This document shows, piece by piece, positions 35,078-43,608 of a stretch of 64,000 bases of DNA. The notes below the pieces were generated by a model that had not been told where the DNA came from, did no database searches, and saw nothing but the letters and a program-made list of their open reading frames with translations. The DNA is taken from positions 1 to 64,000 of the forward strand of contig NZ_FNVU01000019.1 of NCBI RefSeq assembly GCF_900107965.1. The letters are read 5' to 3'. The translations under genes were made by a program, and so were the position numbers. The stretch's first letter is position 1; each line of letters opens with the position of its first letter. The DNA comes from Actinacidiphila yanglinensis (GTDB lineage: Bacteria > Actinomycetota > Actinomycetes > Streptomycetales > Streptomycetaceae).

Positions 35078-35473
35078 CTATCGTCCTTCGTGATCCGTCG
35101 GACCGGAGGGGTCGACGGACTGGATGATGCGCAATGCGTCCCGTACGGCTTCGCGCTGTTCCGGGGACATCATGCCGAAGAAGTGGACGAGCGCCTCGGC
35201 GGGGTTGTCGCTCGCCGCCCAGGCTTCGTTCATCAGTGCGGCCGAGTATGCGGCCCGCGTCGATACCGCCTCATAGCGATATGCGCGGCCTTCCGCCTCG
35301 CGGCGCAGCCAGCCCTTCTGGCGAAGGTTGTCCATTACGGTCATCACCGTCGTGTAGGCGATGGAACGGTCCCGTGAGAGGTCCTCCAGAACCTCACGAA
35401 CCGTGACCGCGCGGTTCCACTCCCACACCCGGGTCATCACGGCGTCTTCGAGATCTCCGAGTGGTCGGGGCAC
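35078..35473 (-). CDS. BlaI/MecI/CopY family transcriptional repressor
   Basis: The 131-residue protein has the winged-helix fold of this family: MPRPLGDLEDAVMTRVWEW, then TVREVLEDLSRDRSIAYTTVMTVMDNL, with helix 3 in IAYTTVMTVMDNL. A C-terminal dimerisation region follows. No BlaR1/M56 sensor peptidase is adjacent, so the inactivating signal is unknown. It precedes the ArgA-like gene by 9 bp. The start is a GTG at 35473. Confidence 0.93.
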   Translation of the reverse strand: MPRPLGDLEDAVMTRVWEWNRAVTVREVLEDLSRDRSIAYTTVMTVMDNLRQKGWLRREAEGRAYRYEAVSTRAAYSAALMNEAWAASDNPAEALVHFFGMMSPEQREAVRDALRIIQSVDPSGPTDHEGR

Positions 35474-35635
35474 ACCGGAAATAATACGGGCGGAACGCGA
35501 CGAATGTCGTAATTACCACTCTTCGCGGACTCCTCGCGACGTCCGCACGGCGGCGGGGGCGGCGGAGCGGTGGGGGAAGAGCGGGGGAAAGCGAGCAGGG
35601 GGCCGGGTGCGCCGGGCCGCGGCGCACCCGACCGG

Positions 35636-35821
35636 TCAGTGCTCTTCGGGGGTGGCGGCCCGGGCGGCCCGGGCGGCCTCGGCCGCGGCGAAGGCGGCGT
35701 CCACGGCCGCGTCCTCCTTGGCCTTGTTGGCGCCGCCCTGGTTCTTGACGATGGTGACGATCAGGAACGTGAAGAGCACCGCCATCACCAGCGGCGGCAC
35801 GATGGCCGAGATGTAGTCCAT
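35636..35821 (-). CDS. Small single-pass membrane protein
   Basis: The 61-residue protein begins MDYISAIVPPLVMAV, with one transmembrane helix at about residues 8-28 (VPPLVMAVLFTFLIVTIV), and continues as an acidic Ala-rich helix. It resembles a small conserved Streptomyces membrane protein found near coaX. Function unknown. It lies 29 bp downstream of the next gene, suggesting co-transcription. Confidence 0.75.
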   Translation of the reverse strand: MDYISAIVPPLVMAVLFTFLIVTIVKNQGGANKAKEDAAVDAAFAAAEAARAARAATPEEH

Positions 35822-35850
35822 GCCGCCCAGCGTAGCCACCCCCTTTCCGG

Positions 35851-36510
35851 CTAGGCGGAGCGGGCCTCGTCCGGTTTGCGGTCCCGGCGGTTCGGCGGCC
35901 AGATCTCGGCGGGAGTGGGGGTGCGGCGGCCCGGGTCGCGGGGCTCCGCGGGCGGCGGCGGAGTACCCGGCTTGGGCTTGGCGGCCGGCACCGGCCGGGG
36001 CTTCGGCTTGTCGGCGTCGCCGGCCGCGACCGCGAGGGCGGTGGCCGGCAGGGGCAGGGTCAGCAGGCGGCGCGGGGCGGGCATGTGGGCCTCCAGACGC
36101 TGGCGTACGTCGTTCTCCGCGAGGGTTTCGCAGCGGCGCAGCAGGGCGGTGCGGCGGTGGTGCTCCGGGGTTCCGCTGGGCAGGGCGCGCAGCCGGCGCA
36201 GGGCGGCGAGGTCGTCGGGACCGGGCAGGTAGCCGCCGGCGAGCGCGGCGGTGAGGCGGTCCAGATATCCGGTCGCCGCGCCGGGCAGCGCCTCGCGGTA
36301 GCGGTACAGCTCGGCCAGCAGGAAGGAGCGCATCCGGCCCGCCTCCTGTACCGCGTCCTCCAGGCCGTTCGCGAGCCGCAGGCAGTCCTGTACGTACTCC
36401 GCGGGGCGTGGTGCGACCACCAAGGTGGGCACCCCGGCCTTCCTGTGCGGGCCCAGCACCTCCGTGAGCGCGCGCCGCAGCACGCGCACCTCGTCCGCGC
36501 TGAACGCCAT
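35851..36510 (-). CDS. Conserved actinobacterial protein of unknown function
   Basis: The 219-residue protein has a helical N-terminal domain (MAFSADEVRVLRRALTEVL through about residue 145, with YVQDCLRLANGLEDAVQEA), rich in Leu and Arg. A Pro/Lys-rich disordered tail of about 70 residues follows. I do not recognise a catalytic motif. The ATG at 36510 is preferred to 36540 because GAGGGGGA precedes it. It is separated from coaX by 96 bp, so it may have its own promoter. Confidence 0.78.
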   Translation of the reverse strand: MAFSADEVRVLRRALTEVLGPHRKAGVPTLVVAPRPAEYVQDCLRLANGLEDAVQEAGRMRSFLLAELYRYREALPGAATGYLDRLTAALAGGYLPGPDDLAALRRLRALPSGTPEHHRRTALLRRCETLAENDVRQRLEAHMPAPRRLLTLPLPATALAVAAGDADKPKPRPVPAAKPKPGTPPPPAEPRDPGRRTPTPAEIWPPNRRDRKPDEARSA

Positions 36511-36606
36511 TCCCCCTCGGTTTCCATGTGGCGTTGGCATGCATGGACATTAATCGTTAAACGGACAAACCTCACGTATCGCCGCGCGACTCGCGGGGAA
36601 GCGGCG

Positions 36607-37404
36607 TCAGGCGGTCGACGGGGCGTTGCGTGCGTAGACCAGGCGCAGCCCGATGAGGGTGAGCCACGGCTCGTGGGCGTCGATGAGGGACGCCTCGCCC
36701 AGGACGAGGGGGGCGAGGCCGCCGGTGGCGATCACGGTCACGTCGTCGGGGTCGTCGGCCAGTTCGCGGGCCATCCGCTCGGCGATCCCGTCGGCCTGCC
36801 CCGCGAAGCCGTAGAGGATGCCGGACTGCATGGCCTCGATGGTGTTCTTGCCGATGACGCTGCGCGGCCGGGCCAGCTCGATCTTGCGCAGCTGCGCGCC
36901 GCGCATGCCGAGCGCGTCGACGGAGATCTCGATGCCGGGAGCGATCGCGCCGCCCACGTACTCGCCGCGCGCGGAGACGGCGTCGAAGGTGGTGGCGGTG
37001 CCGAAGTCCACCACGATGCACGGGCCGCCGTAGAGGTGGACGGCGGCGAGCGAGTTGATGATCCGGTCGGAGCCGACCTCCTTGGGGTGGTCGACCAGGA
37101 TCGGCACGCCGGTCTTGACGCCGGGCTCCACGAGGATCGCGGGCACGTCGCCGTAGTACCGACGGGTCACCTCGCGCAGCTCGTGCAGGACCGACGGCAC
37201 CGTGGAGCAGATCGCGATGCCGTCGATGCCGTCACCGAGGTCGCCGAGCAGCGGATGCATGCCCATCAGGCCCTGGAGCAGGACCGCCAGCTCGTCGGCA
37301 GTGCGCCGCGGATCGGTGGAGATCCGCCAGTGCTCGACGATCTCCTCGCCGTCGAAGAGCCCGAGCACGGTGTGGGTGTTGCCGACGTCGATGGTGAGCA
37401 GCAT
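36607..37404 (-). CDS. coaX: Type III pantothenate kinase
   Basis: CoaX starts CoA synthesis by phosphorylating pantothenate. The 265-residue ASKHA-fold protein has MLLTIDVGNTHTVLGLFDG (phosphate loop), IVVDFGTATTFDAVS with the catalytic Asp region, and GGAIAPGIEISVDAL. It is insensitive to feedback by CoA in characterised members. It lies 6 bp after nadC as the last gene of the DUF2520-panC-nadB-nadC-coaX operon, coupling NAD and CoA synthesis. Confidence 0.96.
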   Translation of the reverse strand: MLLTIDVGNTHTVLGLFDGEEIVEHWRISTDPRRTADELAVLLQGLMGMHPLLGDLGDGIDGIAICSTVPSVLHELREVTRRYYGDVPAILVEPGVKTGVPILVDHPKEVGSDRIINSLAAVHLYGGPCIVVDFGTATTFDAVSARGEYVGGAIAPGIEISVDALGMRGAQLRKIELARPRSVIGKNTIEAMQSGILYGFAGQADGIAERMARELADDPDDVTVIATGGLAPLVLGEASLIDAHEPWLTLIGLRLVYARNAPSTA

Positions 37405-37410
37405 CCGGCT

Positions 37411-38463
37411 CTACGCTTCCGCTCGCAGGTCGAGGCCGATGTCGAGGATCGGGGAGGAGTGGGTGAGCGCCCCGACCGCCAGGAAGTTGACCCCCGTGTC
37501 GGCGTACGCGCGCGCGTTGCCCACCGTGAGTCGGCCGGAGGACTCCAGCAGCGCCCGGCCGCCGACGACGGCGACCGCCTCGGCGGTCTCGGCGGGCGTG
37601 AAGTTGTCCAGCAGGATCAGGTCCGCGCCGGCCTCGATCACCTCGCGCACCTGGTGCAGGGTGTCCACCTCGACCTCGATGGGCACGTCGGGGAACTCCT
37701 CGCGCACCCGGTTGAAGGCCGCCGCCACGCCGCCCGCGGCGACCACGTGGTTGTCCTTGACCAGGGCCGCGTCCGACAGCGACATCCGGTGGTTGGTGCC
37801 CCCGCCGCAGCGCACCGCGTACTTCTCCAGCGCGCGCAGGCCCGGCGTGGTCTTGCGGGTGTCGCGCACCTGGGTCCGGGTGCCCTCCAGGGCGTCGGCC
37901 CAGGCGCGGGTGGCGGTCGCGATGCCGGACAGCCGGCACAGCAGGTTCAGCGCGCTGCGCTCGGCGGTGAGCAGGTCGCGGGTGCGGGTGCGGACCGTCA
38001 GCAGCTTCTGCCCGGCGGCGACCCGGTCGCCGTCCTCGACGTGCCGCTCCACCTCGAACTCGTCGGTGCACACCACCGAGAGCACCGCCTCGGCCACCCG
38101 CAGCCCCGCCACGGTGCCGGCCTCGCGGGCGGTGAAGTCCCCGGTGGAGAACGCCTCCTCCGGCACGGTCGCCAGCGTCGTGACGTCCACGCCCTGGTCG
38201 AGGTCCTCCTCGATCGCCATGTGCGCGATGTCCTCGACCTGGACCGGGTCCAGCCCGGCGTCGAGGATCAGCGCGGCGAGGTCCGGGTCGAGACCGCACT
38301 CCAGCGGGTCGAGTTCGTACGCGTCGTGGGCGTCGCCGCAGCCGCAGCCGTCACCGCAGCCGCCGGTGCCGGCCGCGGACTCGACGGGCGGGCCGAAGGT
38401 CGGCAGCGGGAGGGTGACGGGCTGGGGCCGGTCGGGGCCGACGGGTCCGGCGGGGGGTGTCAC
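37411..38463 (-). CDS. nadC: Nicotinate-nucleotide pyrophosphorylase (quinolinate phosphoribosyltransferase)
   Basis: NadC makes nicotinate mononucleotide from quinolinate and PRPP. The 350-residue protein has the family signatures NLLCRLSGIATATRAWADAL and GGTNHRMSLSDAALVKDNH, with the Lys in VKDNHV. An extra 45-residue N-terminus contains a Cys/Gly cluster (GGCGDGCGCGD) absent from ordinary NadC, which is about 285 residues long. The GTG at 38463 has AAGGAG 6 nt upstream, supporting that extension. It is 62 bp after nadB. Confidence 0.95.
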   Translation of the reverse strand: MTPPAGPVGPDRPQPVTLPLPTFGPPVESAAGTGGCGDGCGCGDAHDAYELDPLECGLDPDLAALILDAGLDPVQVEDIAHMAIEEDLDQGVDVTTLATVPEEAFSTGDFTAREAGTVAGLRVAEAVLSVVCTDEFEVERHVEDGDRVAAGQKLLTVRTRTRDLLTAERSALNLLCRLSGIATATRAWADALEGTRTQVRDTRKTTPGLRALEKYAVRCGGGTNHRMSLSDAALVKDNHVVAAGGVAAAFNRVREEFPDVPIEVEVDTLHQVREVIEAGADLILLDNFTPAETAEAVAVVGGRALLESSGRLTVGNARAYADTGVNFLAVGALTHSSPILDIGLDLRAEA

Positions 38464-38525
38464 GGAAACTCCTTCGTGTGCTGCTGCTTGCCTGGTGCTG
38501 GGCTTGCCTCGTCCACTGCCGCTTC

Positions 38526-40430
38526 TTACGGCGTGGTGTGCCGCTGGGCGACCGGCTCCGCGGGTGAGTACCGCGATGCGACGGCCCCATCATCCCCGAT
38601 CCCGGCGCCCGCGGTGACCGCGTACGGCGGTGCCTGCGGGCGGGTGGCGGGCAGGGCCGGTCCCTCGGTGGTCCGCACGTCCAGGGTGCCGTGCGGAGTG
38701 AGCCGGACCACCAGGTGGCGCTGCCACGCGTGGTCGTCGCGGTCCGGCCGGTCCTCGCGCCAGTGGCAGCCGCGGGTCTCCTCGCGGCGCCGGGCGGCGG
38801 CCACCAGCACCCGCGCCACCAGGCCCAGGTTGGTCGCCTCCCACGTCTCCACGCACGGCTCGGCGGTCTTGCCGTCCCGGTCGTACGCCTCCACGGCCGC
38901 GGTGTGCAGCCGCTCCAGCGCGCCCGCGGCCGTCGTCAGGCTCTCCGCGCTGCGCAGCACGCCGGCGCCCGCGCTCATGATCCGCTGCACCTCGTAGCGC
39001 GCCTCGGAGGCCAGCAGCGGCCGGCCCGCGGGGGCGGGCGGCACCGGCTCGCCGGGAGCGGGCTCCCGGCCCGCCGTCACGTCCGCGGCGATCCGCTCGG
39101 CGAAGACCAGCCCTTCGAGCAGGGAGTTGGAGGCGAGCCGGTTCGCGCCGTGCACGCCGGTGCAGGCCACCTCGCCGCAGGCGTACAGGCCCGGCACGGT
39201 GGTCCGGCCCCGCAGGTCGGTGCGCACCCCGCCGGAGGCGTAGTGCGCGGCGGGCGCGACCGGGATCGGCTCGGTGACCGGGTCGATGCCGTGCGCGCGG
39301 CACGCGGCCAGAATGGTCGGGAAGCGCTCGGCCCACATCCGGGCGCCGAAGTGGCGGGCGTCCAGGTACATGTGCGCGGCGCCGGTCTCCTGCATGCGGC
39401 GCATGATGCCCTTGGCGACGATGTCGCGTGGCGCCAGCTCGGCCAGTTCGTGCTGCCCGACCATGAAGCGCACGCCGTCGGCGTCGACCAGGTGCGCGCC
39501 CTCGCCGCGGACCGCCTCGGACACCAGCGGCTGCTGGCCCTCGGCGTCCGGGCCCAGCCAGAGCACGGTCGGGTGGAACTGCACGAACTCCAGGTCGCTG
39601 ACCTCGGCCCCGGCCCGCAGCGCCAGCGCCACGCCGTCGCCGGTGGACACCCCGGGGTTGGTGGTCGCGGAGAAGACCTGGCCCATCCCGCCGGTGGCGA
39701 GCACGACCGCGCGGGCCCGCACCGCGCCCACGCCGTCGCGGGCGCCGGCGCCCATCACGTGCAGGGTCACCCCGGCCGTGCGGCCCTCGGCGTCGGTGAG
39801 CAGGTCGAGCGCGAGGGCGTTCTCGACGAAGTCGATGGTCCCCTCGCCCTCGGGGTGGGGAAGGGCGGCGGCTTCCCGGGCATCGGTCGCGGCGGAACCC
39901 TGGTCGTCGTGCGCGGGGGCCGCGCTGACCACCGCCGCGATCAGGGCGCGGGAGACCTCGGCACCGGTCGCGTCGCCGCCCGCGTGGGCGATCCGGCGGC
40001 GGTGGTGGCCGCCCTCGCGGGTGAGCAGGATGGCGCCGGCCGCGTCGGTGTCGAAGTGGGCGCCGGTCGCGATCAGCCGGCGGACCGCGTCCGGGCCCTC
40101 GGTCACCAGGGCACGGACCGCGTCCTCGTCGCACAGCCCGGCGCCCGCGACGAGTGTGTCCTCCAGGTGCTGGGCCGGGGTGTCGCCGTCGCCGAGGGCG
40201 GCCGCGATGCCGCCCTGCGCCCAGCGGGTGGAGCCGTCGTCCAGGTGCGCCTTGGTCACCACGATGACCTTCGCACCGGCCGCGGCGCAGCGCAGCGCCA
40301 CGGTCAGCCCGGCCACGCCGGAGCCGACCACGACCACGTCGGAGTCGATCGCCCAGCCGGGGGCAGGGGCGTGCAGGCGTATGCCGGTGGCGGCGCCGGA
40401 TCCGGGTGAACCGGCAGGGGTGGTGGTCAT
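38526..40430 (-). CDS. nadB: L-aspartate oxidase
   Basis: NadB oxidises aspartate to iminoaspartate, the first step of de novo NAD synthesis. The 634-residue flavoprotein has the FAD motif VVGSGVAGLTVALRCAAAG, the substrate loop with RWAQGGIAAAL, and a late GEVACTGVHGANRLASNSLLEG motif. It is about 90 residues longer than E. coli NadB because of an extended C-terminal tail. Its ATG overlaps the panC stop (ATGA at 40427-40430). nadA is not in the window, so quinolinate synthase must be elsewhere. Confidence 0.95.
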   Translation of the reverse strand: MTTTPAGSPGSGAATGIRLHAPAPGWAIDSDVVVVGSGVAGLTVALRCAAAGAKVIVVTKAHLDDGSTRWAQGGIAAALGDGDTPAQHLEDTLVAGAGLCDEDAVRALVTEGPDAVRRLIATGAHFDTDAAGAILLTREGGHHRRRIAHAGGDATGAEVSRALIAAVVSAAPAHDDQGSAATDAREAAALPHPEGEGTIDFVENALALDLLTDAEGRTAGVTLHVMGAGARDGVGAVRARAVVLATGGMGQVFSATTNPGVSTGDGVALALRAGAEVSDLEFVQFHPTVLWLGPDAEGQQPLVSEAVRGEGAHLVDADGVRFMVGQHELAELAPRDIVAKGIMRRMQETGAAHMYLDARHFGARMWAERFPTILAACRAHGIDPVTEPIPVAPAAHYASGGVRTDLRGRTTVPGLYACGEVACTGVHGANRLASNSLLEGLVFAERIAADVTAGREPAPGEPVPPAPAGRPLLASEARYEVQRIMSAGAGVLRSAESLTTAAGALERLHTAAVEAYDRDGKTAEPCVETWEATNLGLVARVLVAAARRREETRGCHWREDRPDRDDHAWQRHLVVRLTPHGTLDVRTTEGPALPATRPQAPPYAVTAGAGIGDDGAVASRYSPAEPVAQRHTTP

Positions 40431-41296
40431 TCGGGGGCTCCGAACTCCAGGGGGAGATTGTCGATCAGGCGGGTGCTGCCGAGCTTGGCGGCGACGGCCA
40501 GCACCGCGGGGCCGGTGTGGTCCGGCGCGGCCTCGGTGAAGGTGGCGGGGTCGATCAGCGCGAGGTAGTCCAGGCCGACCGGCGGTTCGGCCGTCGCGGC
40601 GGCGTCGAGGATCGCGCGGGCGGCGCCCACCACGGCCCGCGGGCCGCGCGGGGCTGCCGCGCGGCCGGCGAACAGCGCCTGCGACAGCGCCCGCGCCGAG
40701 ACCCGCTCGGGCTCGGACAGGTAGCGGTTGCGGCTGGACAGCGCGACGCCGTCGTCCTCCCGGACGGTGGGCACGGCGACGATGTCGACCGGGAAGTTCA
40801 GGTCGGTCACCATCCGGCGGACCAGCGCGAGTTGCTGGGCGTCCTTCTGCCCGAAGAACGCCGCCGTGCGGCTGCCCGGCGCGAGGCCCTGCCCGACGGT
40901 GAGGTGGAGCAGCTTGGCGACGACGGTGAGCATCCCGTCGAAGTGGCCGGGCCGGGACGCGCCCTCGAACCGCTCCCCCATCGGGCCGGCCGCGATCCGC
41001 ACCTGCGGCGCGCCGCCCGGGTAGACCTCGTCGGCGTCCGGGGCGAAGACGACGTCGGCGCCCGCGGCCTCGGCGAGCTTCACATCGGCGCCCAGGGTGC
41101 GCGGGTAGCGGTCCAGATCCTCGGTCGGCCCGAACTGGAGGGGGTTGACGAAGACGGTGACGGTGACGGACCCGCTGCCGGCGTGCGCGCGGGCGGCGCG
41201 GATCAGGGCGGCGTGCCCCTCGTGGAGCGCTCCCATGGTCATGACCACACCCGCGGCGGGGGCCAGGTCACGGGCATGGTGGACGAGTGCGGTCAT
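40427..41296 (-). CDS. panC: Pantothenate synthetase
   Basis: PanC joins pantoate and beta-alanine using ATP. The 289-residue protein has the HIGH-like motif MGALHEGHAALIRAA, the FVNPLQFGPTEDLDRYPR motif and a KMSKS-like region reading SSRNRYLSEPER. The ATG overlaps the stop of the upstream DUF2520 gene (ATGA at 41293-41296) and its own stop overlaps nadB, so the three are translationally coupled. panB and panD are not seen nearby. Confidence 0.96.
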   Translation of the reverse strand: MTALVHHARDLAPAAGVVMTMGALHEGHAALIRAARAHAGSGSVTVTVFVNPLQFGPTEDLDRYPRTLGADVKLAEAAGADVVFAPDADEVYPGGAPQVRIAAGPMGERFEGASRPGHFDGMLTVVAKLLHLTVGQGLAPGSRTAAFFGQKDAQQLALVRRMVTDLNFPVDIVAVPTVREDDGVALSSRNRYLSEPERVSARALSQALFAGRAAAPRGPRAVVGAARAILDAAATAEPPVGLDYLALIDPATFTEAAPDHTGPAVLAVAAKLGSTRLIDNLPLEFGAPE

Positions 41297-42183
41297 CGGG
41301 TCCCCCCGTCGGCGAGGGCGCCGAGCAGCGCCTCCGCGTATTCGGCCTTGAGCATTCCGTTGGCCAGCGCGCGGTCCGCTGTCGCGCGGGCCATCGCCAC
41401 GTACGAGGCGACGGTGTCCGGGGCGTGGCTGCGCAGTTCGGCCAGGTGGGCGGCGACGGTGCCCGCGTCACCCCGGGCCACCGGGCCGGTGAGGGCGGCG
41501 TCGCCGGAGCGCAGCGCGTTGTCGAGGGCGGCGCCCAGCAGCGGGCCGAGCATGCGGCCCGGTTCCTGCACGCCCGCCTGCCGCAGCAGGTCCATGGCCT
41601 GCGCGACCAGCGTGACCATGTGGTTGGCGCCGATCGCGAGGGCCGCGTGGTAGAGCGGGCGGGCGGCCTCCTCGATCCACTCGGGCTCGCCGCCCATCTC
41701 GATGACCAGCGCCTCCGCGGCCGTCCGCAGCTCGCCCGGCGCGGTGACGCCGAAGCAGCAGCCGGCCAGGCGCTGCACGTCGACGGGGGCGCCGCTGAAG
41801 GTCATCGCGGGGTGCAGCGCCAGCGGCAGCGCCCCGGCCCGCAGCGCGGGATCCAGCACGGAGGTGCCGTACCGCCCCGACGCGTGCACCAGGAGCTGAC
41901 CGGGGCGTACGGCGCCGGTCTCGGCCAGGCCGCTGACGAGCCCGGGCAGGGCGTCGTCGGGCACGGTCAGCAGCACCAGGTCCGCGTGGGCCAGCACCGC
42001 GGCGGGCTCCATCAGCGGGACACCGGGCAGCAGCGACTCCGCGCGGCGGCGGGACACGTCCGAGACGGCGCTCACGGCCACCGGGTGGTGCCCGGCCAGC
42101 TTCAGCGCGGCGGCCAGCACCGGGCCGACCCGCCCGGCGCCCACGACGCCCACGGAAAGCCTCGCCGGCTTCTCCTCCACCAC
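41293..42183 (-). CDS. Rossmann-fold DUF2520 protein upstream of panC
   Basis: The 296-residue protein has a Rossmann nucleotide-binding motif (VGVVGAGRVGPVLAAALKLAG) and a C-terminal helical DUF2520 domain (HHAALAIGANHMVTLVAQAMD-like run around residue 175). The arrangement before panC is conserved in actinobacteria (compare Rv3603c before panC). The fold and position suggest a missing pantoate-pathway reductase, such as a ketopantoate reductase, but this is inference. It is the first gene of the operon. Confidence 0.88.
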   Translation of the reverse strand: MVEEKPARLSVGVVGAGRVGPVLAAALKLAGHHPVAVSAVSDVSRRRAESLLPGVPLMEPAAVLAHADLVLLTVPDDALPGLVSGLAETGAVRPGQLLVHASGRYGTSVLDPALRAGALPLALHPAMTFSGAPVDVQRLAGCCFGVTAPGELRTAAEALVIEMGGEPEWIEEAARPLYHAALAIGANHMVTLVAQAMDLLRQAGVQEPGRMLGPLLGAALDNALRSGDAALTGPVARGDAGTVAAHLAELRSHAPDTVASYVAMARATADRALANGMLKAEYAEALLGALADGGTR

Positions 42184-42404
42184 ACGCCTCCCAACCTAGG
42201 GACCCCCTTCTCGTCAATCCTACGCGAACTCGCTTCGCTCGACCCCGCGATGCGTAGTGACCCCGCGCACGTCCCTCCGGGGGTGGGTGCGCCTGCCGTC
42301 ACGGGACCATGCGGTCCGCCGTGGCTTGCCACCCACCGGCGGGTGGTCCCACAACCCACCGACCCACCCACCCCCAGGGGGCCGGGTTGCCGCAGAATCG
42401 GGGA
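42184..42404. other. Gap with dispersed repeat fragment
   Basis: Between the NAD/CoA operon and the aldolase gene the sequence carries a variant of the dispersed element: GGACCATGCGGTCC (42303-42316) and a CCACC-GGCG-GGTGG hairpin at about 42334-42347. No gene seen. Confidence 0.45.
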
Positions 42405-43547
42405 ATGGATCAGGAACAAGCACGGGCACGCCGAAAAACCGCCGTAGGCAACTGCACCCGGGTACTGACGAGCGGCTCGGACCGGACCCTGCGCGACTGG
42501 CTCACGCACCTCACCGCCGAAGCCACCGCGGACGCGACCCTCGTGGACCTGGACGCCCCCGCGGACATGTACGGGAACGGGGTGGTGGAACAGCTCGAGT
42601 CGAAGGTGGCCGAACTGCTCGGGACGGAGGCGGCCGCCTTCTTCCCGACCGGCACGATGGCCCAGCAGGTCGCCCTGCGGGCGTGGGCGGGCCGGACCGG
42701 CAACCCCACGGTCGCCCTGCACCCGCTCGCCCACCCGGAGGTCCACGAGCGGGACGCGCTGCACACGGTGAGCGGGCTGCGCACGGTGCACCCGACCCGG
42801 GCCCCACGGCTGCCGGACGCGGCCGAGATACGTGACTTCGACGAGCCGTTCGGCACCCTGATGCTCGAACTCCCGCTGCGCGACGCCGGGTTCGTGCTGC
42901 CGTCCTGGGAGGAGCTGACGGCGACCGTGGCCGCCGCCCGCGACCGCGACGCGGTGGTGCACTTCGACGGCGCCCGACTCTGGGAGTGCACACCCCACTT
43001 CGGCCGCTCGCTCGCGGAGATCGCGGGACTCGCCGACAGCGTCTACGTGAGCTTCTACAAGTCGCTCGGCGGGATGTCGGGCGCCGCGCTGGCCGGCACC
43101 GCGGACTTCGTGGCGGAGAGCAAAGCGTGGCGGCACCGCTACGGCGGCCTGGTCTTCCGCCAGTTCCCGGCGGCGCTGTCCGCGCTGGCCGGTCTGGACA
43201 AGGTACTGCCCCGGTTGCCCGCGTACGTCGCGCACGCCAAGACGGTGGCGCGGGCCCTGCGCGAGGGCCTGGCGGAGGCGGGCGGCGCGGTGCCGCGCGT
43301 GCACCCGGCGGAGCCGTCCACCCACCAGTTCCAGCTGTGGCTGCCGTACCCCGCTGAGGAGTTGGACGCCGCGGGGCTGCGGCTGGCCGAGGAGGACCGG
43401 GTCAGCCTCTTCGGCCTGCGCCGCTTCGTCGAACCGGGGCCGCCCGGGCTGTCGATGATCGAGGTCACCGTGGACGAGCCCGCCCTCGCATGGACGGAGT
43501 CCGACATCCGGGCGGCCGCGGCCGCGTTCGCCGGCTACCTGGGCTGA
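42405..43547 (+). CDS. PLP-dependent threonine aldolase / beta-eliminating lyase family
   Basis: The 380-residue fold-type I protein resembles low-specificity L-threonine aldolase. The N-terminal half has AAAFFPTGTMAQQVALRAW, the PLP Asp is in VVHFDGARLWE and the Schiff-base Lys is in SFYKSLGGMSG. Family members cleave threonine to glycine and acetaldehyde, or act on related beta-hydroxy amino acids. The ATG at 42405 is preceded by GGGGA close to it. It is alone, converging with a quinone-oxidoreductase gene. Confidence 0.92.
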   Translation: MDQEQARARRKTAVGNCTRVLTSGSDRTLRDWLTHLTAEATADATLVDLDAPADMYGNGVVEQLESKVAELLGTEAAAFFPTGTMAQQVALRAWAGRTGNPTVALHPLAHPEVHERDALHTVSGLRTVHPTRAPRLPDAAEIRDFDEPFGTLMLELPLRDAGFVLPSWEELTATVAAARDRDAVVHFDGARLWECTPHFGRSLAEIAGLADSVYVSFYKSLGGMSGAALAGTADFVAESKAWRHRYGGLVFRQFPAALSALAGLDKVLPRLPAYVAHAKTVARALREGLAEAGGAVPRVHPAEPSTHQFQLWLPYPAEELDAAGLRLAEEDRVSLFGLRRFVEPGPPGLSMIEVTVDEPALAWTESDIRAAAAAFAGYLG

Positions 43548-43608
43548 GCCCGGCGCCCGGGCCGTACGACCCCCATGTCCGTACGGTCCGGCGCGGTGCC
43601 CCCGCGGA

